Source: a bacterium 210917-DFI.7.65
GTDB lineage: Bacteria; Bacillota; Clostridia; Oscillospirales; Oscillospiraceae
Assembly: GCA_020555865.1 (NCBI GenBank)
Contig: JAJCJJ010000001.1
Coordinates: forward strand, 248,001-312,000
Length of the DNA: 64,000 nt
Direction of reading: 5' to 3'
Below are positions 7,701 to 16,100 of this stretch, piece after piece; within the stretch, counting starts at the first letter, position 1, and every line of letters begins with the position of its first letter. The notes beneath the pieces were generated by a model. That model did no database searches. It was not told the DNA's origin and worked only from the letters and a program-made list of their open reading frames with translations. The translations under genes were made by a program, and so were the position numbers.

Positions 7701-8885
7701 ATGTTCCTGAATGTTGTAAACCTGCTTTCGGGCACGGTGGCTATCACGGTGGAAAGCGGATTTCCCGAACGGGTGCTGAACCTGTGCTCGGCTCATGGCT
7801 TGGCCTTTTGGGACATGGCGTGGCACAGCCCTACCTGTTTTTCCATGAAATTGAGCCGGAAGAGCTATCTCCGGTTGCGCCGCCTGGCCAAAAAACTCGA
7901 CTGCGACATTTCTGTGGAGAAAAAAACGGGCGTTCCTTTTTTTGTGGGCCGCTTTCGGCGCCGCTATTTTCTGCTGGCAGGACTGATCCTGTCTCTGGGA
8001 TTGCTGTTTATTGGATCTTTCTTCGTTTGGGATTTTGAGATCGAGGGCAATGAGACGGTTTCCGATGAACGTATTCTGCGGGCGCTGGAGAAAGAGGGGG
8101 TGCGTTACGGCACTTTTGGGCTTGGCATTCATCCGGAAACGCTGAAAAATCATATTTTGATGGAAATCCCGGAGCTGTCCTGGATGACGGTGAATGTGAA
8201 CGGGTTCCGCGCAACGGTGATCGTGCGCGAGCGAACGCCGGTGCCAGAGCTGCGCGACGAACACACCGACGCCAATGTGGTGGCGAAAAAGGACGGTCTG
8301 GTGACGCTGGTGCAGCTCTATGGCGGTCACGCCGAGGTGAGCAAAGGAAGCACCGTGACGGAGGGTCAACTGCTGATCAGCGGTATTGCTGACATCGGGG
8401 ATCTGGGGGCCTATATCACCCGGGGCGAGGGAAATGTCTGGGCGCGCACCTGGTATGACCTGACGGCCCTGCAGCCCGAAACCGTAGTGGAAAAAGCGTA
8501 TACCGGACGGAAAAAACAGGTGTTTACCCTGATTTTTGGAAAACAGCGCATAAAAATCGCGCCAGGCAGTAGCATTTCCTATGCCAATTATGATAAAATA
8601 ACAAAAACGAAACGCCTGCGCCTGCCAGGCGGTGTGGCTACGCCGCTGGCGCTTGAGTGCGTCACGGTGCGGGAATATGAGCCGGTGGAACGCGCGCTGA
8701 GCGCCGAGGAGGCCCAGAACCGTGCCGACGAAGCTCTGCAGCGGCAGCTTGCAGACTGCATGGAAGAGGGCGGCAGCGTGAAAAGCAGCACACTGAGCGT
8801 GAAGAAAAGCGGCGCGGCCTATGCTGTGACGCTGCATGCCGAATGCGAGGAACAGATCGGGATGACTGTAGCGCTGGCGGAATAG
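7701..8885 (+). CDS. yqfD: Sporulation membrane protein YqfD
   Basis: 394 residues. A cytoplasmic N-terminal region (about 1-88) is followed by one strong transmembrane helix (YFLLAGLILSLGLLFIGSFF, about 90-112) and a long extracytoplasmic part starting DFEIEGNETVSDERILRAL, which has the look of a POTRA-like domain. YqfD is a SigE-regulon protein required for efficient sporulation, and in Bacillus it influences engulfment and forespore-mother-cell communication. It continues the yqfC-yqfD-phoH-ybeY-era order seen in many Firmicutes. Confidence 0.9.
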   Translation: MFLNVVNLLSGTVAITVESGFPERVLNLCSAHGLAFWDMAWHSPTCFSMKLSRKSYLRLRRLAKKLDCDISVEKKTGVPFFVGRFRRRYFLLAGLILSLGLLFIGSFFVWDFEIEGNETVSDERILRALEKEGVRYGTFGLGIHPETLKNHILMEIPELSWMTVNVNGFRATVIVRERTPVPELRDEHTDANVVAKKDGLVTLVQLYGGHAEVSKGSTVTEGQLLISGIADIGDLGAYITRGEGNVWARTWYDLTALQPETVVEKAYTGRKKQVFTLIFGKQRIKIAPGSSISYANYDKITKTKRLRLPGGVATPLALECVTVREYEPVERALSAEEAQNRADEALQRQLADCMEEGGSVKSSTLSVKKSGAAYAVTLHAECEEQIGMTVALAE

Positions 8886-8910
8886 ACAAAACCGGAGGAG
8901 ATTGTTCAGC

Positions 8911-9906
8911 ATGGTGGAACAAAGGATGAGCATCGGAAGGATGGAAGAGGCCATCAATGTATTTGGTTCTTTCGATGAAAACATACGCCTGATTGAAAGC
9001 GAACTGCATGTGGCGGTGACGAACCGCGATGGGGAGCTGAAGATCACTGGCGAAGCGGAGAACGTGCTGCTGGCTGCCCGCGCATTGAAGGCGCTGCTGG
9101 CTCTGTCGGCCAAGGGTGAGCCGATCAACGAACAGAATGTGCGTTATGTGCTCAGCCTGACCCGGGCGGGGCAGGAGGAGAAAGTGGCGGATCTGGCCCG
9201 AGATGTGGTGTGCATCACCGCTAAGGGCCGCCCGGTGAAGGCTAAGACCATCGGCCAGCGCAAATATGTGGAGTCCATTCAGAAAAATACCGTCACCATC
9301 GGCGTCGGCCCTGCTGGCACGGGCAAAACCTACCTCGCTGTAGCTGCCGCTGTGGCGGCTTTCCGGGAAAAGAGCATCGACCGCATTATCCTCACCCGTC
9401 CGGCGGTGGAAGCCGGCGAGCGCCTGGGCTTTCTGCCCGGCGATCTGCAGAGCAAGGTGGATCCCTACCTGCGGCCCCTGTACGATGCGCTGTTCGATAC
9501 CCTGGGGGCGGACACCTATAATAAATACCTCGAACGGGGCAATATCGAGGTGGCTCCCCTGGCCTATATGCGCGGGCGCACGCTGGACAACTCTTTTATT
9601 ATTCTGGACGAGGCTCAGAATACCAGCCGCGAGCAGATGAAAATGTTCCTCACTCGCATGGGCTTTGGTTCCAAGGTGGTCATCACCGGCGATGTGACCC
9701 AGATCGATCTGCCCGCCGACAAAGTCAGTGGTCTGAAAGAGGCGGTGCGGGTGCTCCGGGATGTGGAAGGCATCGGTATCTGCGGCCTGACGCAGGACGA
9801 TGTGGTGCGCCATGTAATGGTGCAGCGCATCATCAAAGCCTATGAGGATGACGAAAAGCGCCGTGCCGGGGGCGGCGGCAAACCGGCGGGAAAGGTAAGG
9901 CGATGA
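8911..9906 (+). CDS. phoH: PhoH-family ATPase
   Basis: 331 residues with Walker A GPAGTGKT near residue 136 and Walker B FIILDEAQN, plus the PhoH motif RPAVEAGERLGFLPGDLQ. PhoH-like ATPases are proposed to act in RNA metabolism together with YbeY. The ATG at 8911 is preferred because GGAGGAG ends 10 bases before it; a TTG 9 bases earlier is too close. It is followed closely by ybeY and era, the usual RNA-processing and ribosome-maturation neighbourhood. Confidence 0.93.
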   Translation: MVEQRMSIGRMEEAINVFGSFDENIRLIESELHVAVTNRDGELKITGEAENVLLAARALKALLALSAKGEPINEQNVRYVLSLTRAGQEEKVADLARDVVCITAKGRPVKAKTIGQRKYVESIQKNTVTIGVGPAGTGKTYLAVAAAVAAFREKSIDRIILTRPAVEAGERLGFLPGDLQSKVDPYLRPLYDALFDTLGADTYNKYLERGNIEVAPLAYMRGRTLDNSFIILDEAQNTSREQMKMFLTRMGFGSKVVITGDVTQIDLPADKVSGLKEAVRVLRDVEGIGICGLTQDDVVRHVMVQRIIKAYEDDEKRRAGGGGKPAGKVRR

Positions 9907-9910
9907 GCGT

Positions 9911-10420
9911 ATGACAAAGCGGCATTATATCCCCATCACGGCCGATGTGCCCGGCGCGTCCAGCGAGCGCAACTGCGCACTGATCCGCAAAACCATCCGC
10001 ACGGTCCTGGCGCTGGAAAGGGTTGCTCTCCCCTGCGAGGTGGACGTACTGCTCACGAACGATGCGGGCATCCACGCCATTAATCTGGAAATGCGCGGTG
10101 TGGACATGCCCACAGACGTTTTGAGCTTTCCGGAATTTGAATTCACTCCCGGTTGCCCGCCTGAGGATGCGGCGCTGTGCGACGTGGCCACCGGCCTTCT
10201 GCCGCTGGGCGATATGGTGCTGAGTATGGAGCGGGTGTGTGCCCAGGCAAAGGAATACGGACACTCCAACCGCCGGGAGCTGGCCTATCTTGTTACCCAT
10301 TCTGTGCTCCACCTGCTGGGCTACGACCATTTGGATGAGGGTGAGCAGAAGCGGCAGATGCGCGCGCGGGAGGAAGCCATTATGGAGGAACTGGGAATCG
10401 GAAGAAAAGCAAAACGATGA
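9911..10420 (+). CDS. ybeY: Endoribonuclease YbeY
   Basis: 169 residues. The zinc-binding motif HSVLHLLGYDH near residues 130-140 (H-x3-H-x5-H) and the upstream signature DMPTDVLSFPEF identify YbeY, which takes part in 16S rRNA 3'-end maturation and 70S quality control. The start ATG at 9911 lies 4 bases after phoH, so they share a transcript. No unusual features. Confidence 0.95.
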   Translation: MTKRHYIPITADVPGASSERNCALIRKTIRTVLALERVALPCEVDVLLTNDAGIHAINLEMRGVDMPTDVLSFPEFEFTPGCPPEDAALCDVATGLLPLGDMVLSMERVCAQAKEYGHSNRRELAYLVTHSVLHLLGYDHLDEGEQKRQMRAREEAIMEELGIGRKAKR

Positions 10421-10499
10421 CGGATTTCATTAAAAACGGAGAATGACACCGGAAGGAAATAATCTAAAATTGCTCAGGAAAGTTGAGGATCATAAAACC

Positions 10500-11399
10500 A
10501 TGCCAATTACAAAAGAAGCGATGATCACCCTGTGCGGGCGGCCCAATGTGGGCAAGTCGTCCCTGACCAATGCGCTGGTGGGCGAAAAAATCGCCATTGT
10601 GTCCAACAAACCTCAGACTACCCGCACTCGTATCCGCGGTGTGGTGAACACCGGGGACACCCAGTTGGTGCTGATGGACACGCCTGGACTGCACAAGGCT
10701 CAGAACCGGCTGGGCGACTATATGGTCAAGGTGGTGGAGAACAGCCTCAGCGATATCGACGTGGTAGTGATGCTGGTGGAACCCATTGCCCACGTGGGTA
10801 AACCTGAGGAAATTTTGATCGAGAGGCTGAAACGAAGCGGTGAAAAAGCCATCCTGGTCATCAATAAAATTGATACGGTGAAAAAAGAGGATTTGCTGGC
10901 GGTGATTGCCGCCTACCAGGGGGCTTATGACTTCGATGCAATTATCCCTGTTTCCGCCCGTACCGGCGAAGGGCTGGAGGATTTGCTTGATACGCTGAAG
11001 GGGTATGCCCAGGGCGGCCCGCAGCTGTACCCCGACGACATGACCACCGACCAGAGCGACAGCCAGGTGTGCGCGGAAATCGTGCGCGAAAAGATTCTCT
11101 ATTGCCTGCAGCGCGAAGTGCCCCACGGTGTGGCCATCGAGGTGACGAAATTCAGTCAGCGCAACAGCAGCGACATCATCGACCTGGATGTGACGATATA
11201 CTGCGAGAAGGCCAGCCATAAAGGTATCCTGATCGGCAAGGGCGGCGAGATGCTCAAAAAAATCAGTACCATGGCCCGTGCGGATATTGAAACCTTTATG
11301 GGCGCCCAGGTGTACCTGCAGACCTGGGTCAAGGTGAAGGAAAACTGGCGCGACAACCTGAATACCATCCGCTCCTTCGGCTACGACGGGGAGCAGTGA
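10500..11399 (+). CDS. era: GTPase Era
   Basis: 299 residues. The G domain carries G1 GRPNVGKS, G2 TTRTRIRG, G3 DTPG and G4 NKID, and a C-terminal KH domain includes GILIGKGGEMLKKI. Era binds the 3' end of 16S rRNA during 30S assembly. The ATG at 10500 is preferred to one 57 bases upstream because Era proteins normally begin just before the G1 strand; the upstream extension is possible. It sits between ybeY and yqzL-recO as in Bacillus. Confidence 0.95.
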   Translation: MPITKEAMITLCGRPNVGKSSLTNALVGEKIAIVSNKPQTTRTRIRGVVNTGDTQLVLMDTPGLHKAQNRLGDYMVKVVENSLSDIDVVVMLVEPIAHVGKPEEILIERLKRSGEKAILVINKIDTVKKEDLLAVIAAYQGAYDFDAIIPVSARTGEGLEDLLDTLKGYAQGGPQLYPDDMTTDQSDSQVCAEIVREKILYCLQREVPHGVAIEVTKFSQRNSSDIIDLDVTIYCEKASHKGILIGKGGEMLKKISTMARADIETFMGAQVYLQTWVKVKENWRDNLNTIRSFGYDGEQ

Positions 11400-11486
11400 A
11401 AACAGAGACTTTCTGCGCAGTTTTGGCTGGATTTGTCAGGGATAGTTCTTTTGGAAGCGCCAAAGGCTATCGTTGAGGTGAACGAC

Positions 11487-11585
11487 ATGAAAAACGAGGG
11501 TTATTGGGCGCTGTTTTGCCAGACCGGCGTGCCGGTGTTTTACCTGACTTACCGTATGGAAGACGAGCGGGAGCGGCTTGTATGA
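11487..11585 (+). CDS. yqzL: YqzL-like small protein
   Basis: A 32-residue frame starting ATG at 11487 with GAGGTG upstream. The pattern YWALFCQTGVPVFYLTYRM matches the YqzL family, which features an aromatic pair, a central TG, then xYLxY. Its position exactly between era and recO, where yqzL lies in Bacillus, supports the call more than the short sequence does. Its function is not known. Confidence 0.7.
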   Translation: MKNEGYWALFCQTGVPVFYLTYRMEDERERLV

Positions 11586-11618
11586 GCGCGCTCCCTACAT
11601 AGAGAAAAGGAGTACATC

Positions 11619-11840
11619 ATGGACGAACAGGTACATCGCTACACGCGACTGTATGGGAATATTGGCTGCATTGCGGGTCTTATCATCAGCGGACTTATGG
11701 TCATGTCACTGCCTACCACGGAGCCGCAGCTCAAACTGCTCCTGGTGGCCGGCGTATTGCTGGGGGCTGGCATTGGCATGGTGCTAGGCCGTCGCAGGGA
11801 TAAACGGAACGCTGCTGAGCGGGATGCACAGGATCGTTGA
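11619..11840 (+). CDS. Small two-helix membrane protein
   Basis: 73 residues with hydrophobic segments at about 16-34 and 39-58 (the second ends in a GxGxG-like LLGAGIGMVLG), then a basic and charged tail RRRDKRNAAERDAQDR. AAAGGAG is 8 bases before the ATG at 11619. The last 17 bases overlap recO, implying co-translation. The family is not recognised. Confidence 0.7.
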   Translation: MDEQVHRYTRLYGNIGCIAGLIISGLMVMSLPTTEPQLKLLLVAGVLLGAGIGMVLGRRRDKRNAAERDAQDR

Positions 11841-12591
11841 AGGTATCGTGCTCCGGGAAACGGAGACCAAGGAAACGGATAAAATCCTGACGGTGCTGAC
11901 CCGCACGGAGGGCAAGCTTGCCGTGGTTGCCCGGGGTGCCCGGCGGCGGCGCAGCCGCATTGCCGCCGCCGCCCAGCTGCTGGTCTATTCTGAAATGACC
12001 TTGTATCAGAAAGGAAATTGGAGTATACTGGATGATGCCTCTACGATAGAGCTGTTTGACGGTGTTCGGCAGGACGTGGAGCTGTTGGCTCTGGGATCGT
12101 ATTTCGCTGAGTTGACTGAGCTTTTGACGGCAGAGGATGTGCCCGCCCCGGAGATCCTGTCGCTGCTGCTTAACGCGCTGTATGTGCTGGGAACGCTGCG
12201 CCGGGAGCCGGCGCAGGTCAAAGCGGCTTTTGAACTGCGCCTGCTGGCGCTGGGCGGTTTTGAGCCGATGCTGGAGTGCTGCGCGGTGTGCGGCGCAGAT
12301 GTGCCGGAGGAGCCGATGCTGGATGTGGTGCAGGGCGTGCTGCACTGCCGGCGCTGCGTGCTGGAGGGGCGCAGGGGTCTGTCCATGCCGTTGTGCGCCT
12401 CTTCCCTGGCAGCCATGCGCCATGTGCTGCGCTGTGCGCCGAAGAAATTATACGCTTTTTCACTGTCGCCCGGCGCGTTGCGCTGGATGGAGGATGCGGC
12501 AGAAGCGTTTGCCGCCGCCCAGCTGGAGCGGGGGTTCTGTACGCTGGATTTTTATAAGCAGCTGCGCCGCTCCGGCGGAACGCTGCGTTGA
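11824..12591 (+). CDS. recO: DNA repair protein RecO
   Basis: 255 residues. The N-terminal OB-fold contains EGIVLRETETKETDKILTVLT, and a four-cysteine zinc site is formed by CAVC near residue 154 and CRRC near residue 177. RecO loads RecA onto SSB-coated single-stranded DNA in the RecFOR pathway. It starts within the preceding small membrane-protein gene. Length is normal for Firmicutes RecO. Confidence 0.93.
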   Translation: MHRIVEGIVLRETETKETDKILTVLTRTEGKLAVVARGARRRRSRIAAAAQLLVYSEMTLYQKGNWSILDDASTIELFDGVRQDVELLALGSYFAELTELLTAEDVPAPEILSLLLNALYVLGTLRREPAQVKAAFELRLLALGGFEPMLECCAVCGADVPEEPMLDVVQGVLHCRRCVLEGRRGLSMPLCASSLAAMRHVLRCAPKKLYAFSLSPGALRWMEDAAEAFAAAQLERGFCTLDFYKQLRRSGGTLR

Positions 12592-12633
12592 GCGATCTCT
12601 GGGATCGGATACAGACAGAAAGGAAGAAACGAT

Positions 12634-13041
12634 ATGGCAAAAAGCAACAACCGTACGGAGCAGGAGATTCAGGAAGCGCGCCGCCGCAGAAAGCTGGAAC
12701 GGCAGGAAAAGCGGGTAGAGCGTTTGAACGAACCACTGCTCGTGTGGCTGCACAAGTCGTTCCGCGTGGTTACCATTGCCGGCACCGTCGTGATGGCAGG
12801 CCTGGAAGTGCGCAACAGTATGATGGTCGGCGCTGAAAATATGATGCAGCGGGTGCTGTTCACGGCCTTGGGCGCCTGGCTGGTGTTTGGTCTGGTGTGG
12901 GCCGGTTCGGCTATCGGCCAGATGATTGTGCTGCACAAAGCCGGCCAGGGCGGCTCGAAGGAGTTCCGCTCCTACCGCAACAGTGCATTGGTTGCCATTG
13001 CGGGGATGATCCTTTTGGGCGCAGCCTTTGCAATGACTTGA
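12634..13041 (+). CDS. Unrecognised membrane protein with basic coiled N-terminus
   Basis: 135 residues. The first 35 are strongly basic and helical (RRRRKLERQEKRVERL). Three hydrophobic segments follow at about 42-60, 73-95 and 113-133. AGAAAGGAAG precedes the ATG at 12634. It lies between recO and mutS2 and ends before a terminator. No family is recognised; the basic helix could contact nucleic acid or the membrane surface. Confidence 0.65.
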   Translation: MAKSNNRTEQEIQEARRRRKLERQEKRVERLNEPLLVWLHKSFRVVTIAGTVVMAGLEVRNSMMVGAENMMQRVLFTALGAWLVFGLVWAGSAIGQMIVLHKAGQGGSKEFRSYRNSALVAIAGMILLGAAFAMT

Positions 13042-13051
13042 TGATACAGGA

Positions 13052-13075
13052 GGGGGGGACGGCAGTCCCCCTTTT
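13052..13075 (+). terminator. Intrinsic terminator before mutS2
   Basis: A 7-bp stem of pure GC type (13054-13060 with 13065-13071) is followed by TTTT. It is short, so it may be leaky. Confidence 0.55.
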
Positions 13076-13102
13076 CAAATCCTTTGGGAAGGATCAAAAG
13101 GT

Positions 13103-15499
13103 ATGGATGAATTATTTGAAAAATCGCTCCGCACGCTGGAGCTGCCCCGAGTTTTGGAAAAACTGGCTGCCCAGGCAACGTCTGAGGCGGCCAAAGCCAA
13201 AGCCCGTGCACTGCTGCCGCAGACGGATGTGGAGGATGTGAAGCGTTTGCAGCAGGAGACCAGCGCGGCCTGCATGCTGCTGGGCCTGCAGGGCAGCCCG
13301 TCCTTTGCCGGAGCAAAGGATGTGTCTGCCGCGCTGGGCAGGGCGCAGCGCGGCGGTATGCTGAACACGCGGGAATTGCTGGATATTGCAGCGCTTCTGC
13401 GGTGCGCCCGCCGGGTAAAGGATTACCGCGGCGACGAAAGCGATCGGGACACTGTGCTCGATACCATGTTCCGCGCCCTTCATGGGGGACGCTTTCTGGA
13501 AGACAGGATCACCCGGGCCATCCCTGAAGAGAACGAGATCGCCGACAACGCCAGCGCAGAACTGGCCGATATCCGCCGCCATATGCACGCTGCCGGCGCC
13601 CGCTCCCGGCAGATCCTGCAGAAAATCATCTCATCGCCCACCTATTCCAAAGCCCTGCAGGAGAGCCTGATCACCCAGCGGGACGGCCGCTTTGTGGTGC
13701 CGGTGAAAGCGGAGTGCCGCAGCGAGGTTCCGGGACTGGTTCACGACGTGTCGTCTTCGGGCGCCACGGTGTTTGTCGAACCGATGGGTGTGGTGCAGGC
13801 CAACAATGAACTCAAGGAGCTGGAAGCCAAAGAGAAAAAAGAGATCGAGCGGATTTTGCTTCTGCTTTCCCAAGAGGCGGCAGCCCTGCAGGAAGATATT
13901 CTATGGGACTACGACCTGCTGGTGCAGCTGGATCTGATTTTTGCCCGGGGCCAGCTCTCTTATCAGATGGGAGGAACTTGTCCGGACATCGGCACCGACG
14001 GACACATCTTTTTGCGCCGTGCCCGTCATCCTCTGCTGGATAAAGACAAAGCGGTGCCCATTGATGTGGAGTTGGGAGGAGACTTTGATACCCTGGTCAT
14101 CACCGGTCCCAACACCGGCGGCAAAACTGTCACGCTGAAAACCATCGGCCTGCTGGCGGCCATGGCCCAGTGCGGGCTGCACATTCCCGCCGACAGCGGA
14201 AGCTGCGTGTCTGTCTTTGACCATGTGATGGCGGATATCGGCGACGAGCAGAGTATTGAACAGAGCCTTTCCACGTTTTCCTCCCATATGGTCACGATCG
14301 TAAAGATTCTCGAACAGGCGGGAGAGGGGACGCTGATCCTGTTCGACGAGCTGGGTGCCGGCACCGACCCGGTAGAGGGGGCGGCTCTGGCCATCGCTAT
14401 CATTGGTGAGGCCCGGGATCGGGGTGCAAAGATCGCTGCCACCACCCACTATGCCGAGCTGAAGACTTTTGCCATGACCACGCCGGGAGTGCAGAATGCT
14501 TCCTGTGAGTTTGACGTGGAGACACTGCGGCCTACGTATCGCCTTTTGATCGGAATTCCAGGCAAATCCAACGCTTTTGCCATCTCGCAGCGTCTGGGAT
14601 TGAGCCGTTCCGTCATCGAACGGGCCAAAGCCCAGATGGACAGCGAGAGCGTCCGCTTTGAGGATGTGCTGACGCAGCTGGAGCAGCAGCGCCAGCGCAT
14701 GGAGCAGGATCGGGACGAGGCGGCGCGGCTGCGCCTGAGCGCGCAAACCGATGCGAATAAGGCAAGGGAGTTCCGCGATCAGATGGAACGGGCCAGACAG
14801 AATGTCCGGGGGAAAGCAGAAAAGGAAGCGCGCCGTATTCTGGAGGATGCCCGCGCCCAGGCAGGACGTGTGTTTGACGAGTTGGACCGCATGCGCGCTG
14901 CGGCGGAGCAGGAGCGTTCGGCGCAGCAGGAGAATGAAGCGCGCGCCGCATTGCTGCGGGATTTGAATGCCGCAGCGGATAAGCTGCAGGGGGATGCCGC
15001 GTTGCCGGATGCCCCCCGGCGTAAAAATGAGCGCCCCATCGCAGTGGGGGACCGTGTGGAGCTGCCCGGTGTCAAGACCCATGCCACGGTGCTTTCCATC
15101 AATAAAGACGGCTCGCTGCAGCTGCAGGCCGGGGCGTTGAAAATTAATGCCAGGCCCGGCGAAGTGTTTCTGGTGGAAGGTGAGAGCCGCGGAAGCCAAA
15201 AGGCGGCCGCGCCGCGCAAAGGAAAAGGGAGCGTGTCCGTCCCGGCCCGCGCTGCGGCCAGCATGGAGCTGGACATCCGCGGTATGATGACCGATGAGGC
15301 GGAGATTGTGGTGGATCGCTTCTTGGATGAGGCGGTGATGGGTCGTCTGACCCAAGTGACGATTATTCACGGGAAAGGCACCGGGGCGTTGCGTAAGGCG
15401 GTGCACCAGCTCCTGAAACGCCATCCCTATGTCAAGGCGTTCCGTCTGGGCGTGTTCGGCGAGGGTGAAGATGGCGTGACGGTGGCGGCATTGAAATGA
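13103..15499 (+). CDS. mutS2: MutS2 family ATPase/endonuclease
   Basis: 798 residues: the MutS core with Walker A GPNTGGKT near residue 340 and Walker B LILFDELGAGTDP near 412, a long coiled-coil linker rich in Q, E and R (about 515-640), a KOW-like region (AVGDRVELPGV), and a C-terminal Smr nuclease domain (ELDIRGMMTDEA with the HGKGTGAL loop). It lacks the mismatch-recognition domain of MutS1. MutS2 acts on branched DNA and, in Bacillus, on collided ribosomes. Its length matches the family. Confidence 0.95.
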   Translation: MDELFEKSLRTLELPRVLEKLAAQATSEAAKAKARALLPQTDVEDVKRLQQETSAACMLLGLQGSPSFAGAKDVSAALGRAQRGGMLNTRELLDIAALLRCARRVKDYRGDESDRDTVLDTMFRALHGGRFLEDRITRAIPEENEIADNASAELADIRRHMHAAGARSRQILQKIISSPTYSKALQESLITQRDGRFVVPVKAECRSEVPGLVHDVSSSGATVFVEPMGVVQANNELKELEAKEKKEIERILLLLSQEAAALQEDILWDYDLLVQLDLIFARGQLSYQMGGTCPDIGTDGHIFLRRARHPLLDKDKAVPIDVELGGDFDTLVITGPNTGGKTVTLKTIGLLAAMAQCGLHIPADSGSCVSVFDHVMADIGDEQSIEQSLSTFSSHMVTIVKILEQAGEGTLILFDELGAGTDPVEGAALAIAIIGEARDRGAKIAATTHYAELKTFAMTTPGVQNASCEFDVETLRPTYRLLIGIPGKSNAFAISQRLGLSRSVIERAKAQMDSESVRFEDVLTQLEQQRQRMEQDRDEAARLRLSAQTDANKAREFRDQMERARQNVRGKAEKEARRILEDARAQAGRVFDELDRMRAAAEQERSAQQENEARAALLRDLNAAADKLQGDAALPDAPRRKNERPIAVGDRVELPGVKTHATVLSINKDGSLQLQAGALKINARPGEVFLVEGESRGSQKAAAPRKGKGSVSVPARAAASMELDIRGMMTDEAEIVVDRFLDEAVMGRLTQVTIIHGKGTGALRKAVHQLLKRHPYVKAFRLGVFGEGEDGVTVAALK

Positions 15500-15667
15500 C
15501 TGCCGTTGCAGGCAGCACCTTTTTCACGGAAAAGCGTATGATAGACTGAAACGCGCTGCGGCGTCTGTTCTGGAAAAGAACGGTATGCTTTTTGTGTAAA
15601 AAAGATGAATTTTGGATAAAATGACTGGTAAACTTTTTTTGATTGGCGAAGTTTGTGCAAATCGTCA

Positions 15668-15697
15668 TTGACGCGGCACAAGGAAATTTGCTAAAGT
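15668..15697 (+). promoter_or_regulatory. Promoter of the HPr-like gene
   Basis: TTGACG (15668-15673) and TAAAGT (15692-15697) are separated by 18 bases, about 41 bases before the start codon. The 15500-15667 stretch before it shows no gene. Confidence 0.45.
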
Positions 15698-15738
15698 ATA
15701 GCTAACTGAAAAGATAACATTTGAAGGGGTGCTGATAC

Positions 15739-16002
15739 ATGTACATGCAGGAGGTCACGGTGAATAACGAGGTTGGCCTGCACGCCAGACCTGCCACCTT
15801 TTTTATCCAGAAGGCCAATGAATTTAAGAGCGGTATCTGGGTTGAAAAGGATGAGCGCCGTGTCAACGCAAAGAGCCTGTTGGGCGTTTTGTCTCTGGGC
15901 ATTGTTCAGGGTACTGCGATCAACCTGATTGCAGATGGCAGCGACGAGAAGGAAGCCGTCGCGGCTTTGTCGGAGTTGGTTTCCACCAATTTTGCCGAGT
16001 AA
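15739..16002 (+). CDS. HPr-family phosphocarrier protein
   Basis: 87 residues. With the ATG at 15739, the phosphorylatable histidine falls at H15 (GLHARPAT) and the regulatory serine at S46 (AKSLLGVLSLGI), exactly the canonical HPr numbering. So it could both carry phosphate in the PTS and be a target of HPr kinase for carbon catabolite control. It stands alone between mutS2 and uvrC, with its own promoter and terminator, and no enzyme I or hprK is in the window. It may be ptsH or a Crh-like paralogue; the intact H15 favours HPr. Confidence 0.88.
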   Translation: MYMQEVTVNNEVGLHARPATFFIQKANEFKSGIWVEKDERRVNAKSLLGVLSLGIVQGTAINLIADGSDEKEAVAALSELVSTNFAE

Positions 16003-16023
16003 TTCGGGAGAGAAAGAAAAAAA

Positions 16024-16057
16024 GCCGCCGTGTCTATGGACGCGGCGGCCCTTTTTT
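16024..16057 (+). terminator. Intrinsic terminator after the HPr-like gene
   Basis: A GCCGCC-rich stem (16024-16034 with 16039-16049, one G-T pair) is followed by CTTTTTT. Confidence 0.8.
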
Positions 16058-16100
16058 GCTACACTGAACAAAACGCTGTTGTGTGCGGAGGGGGCATAGC

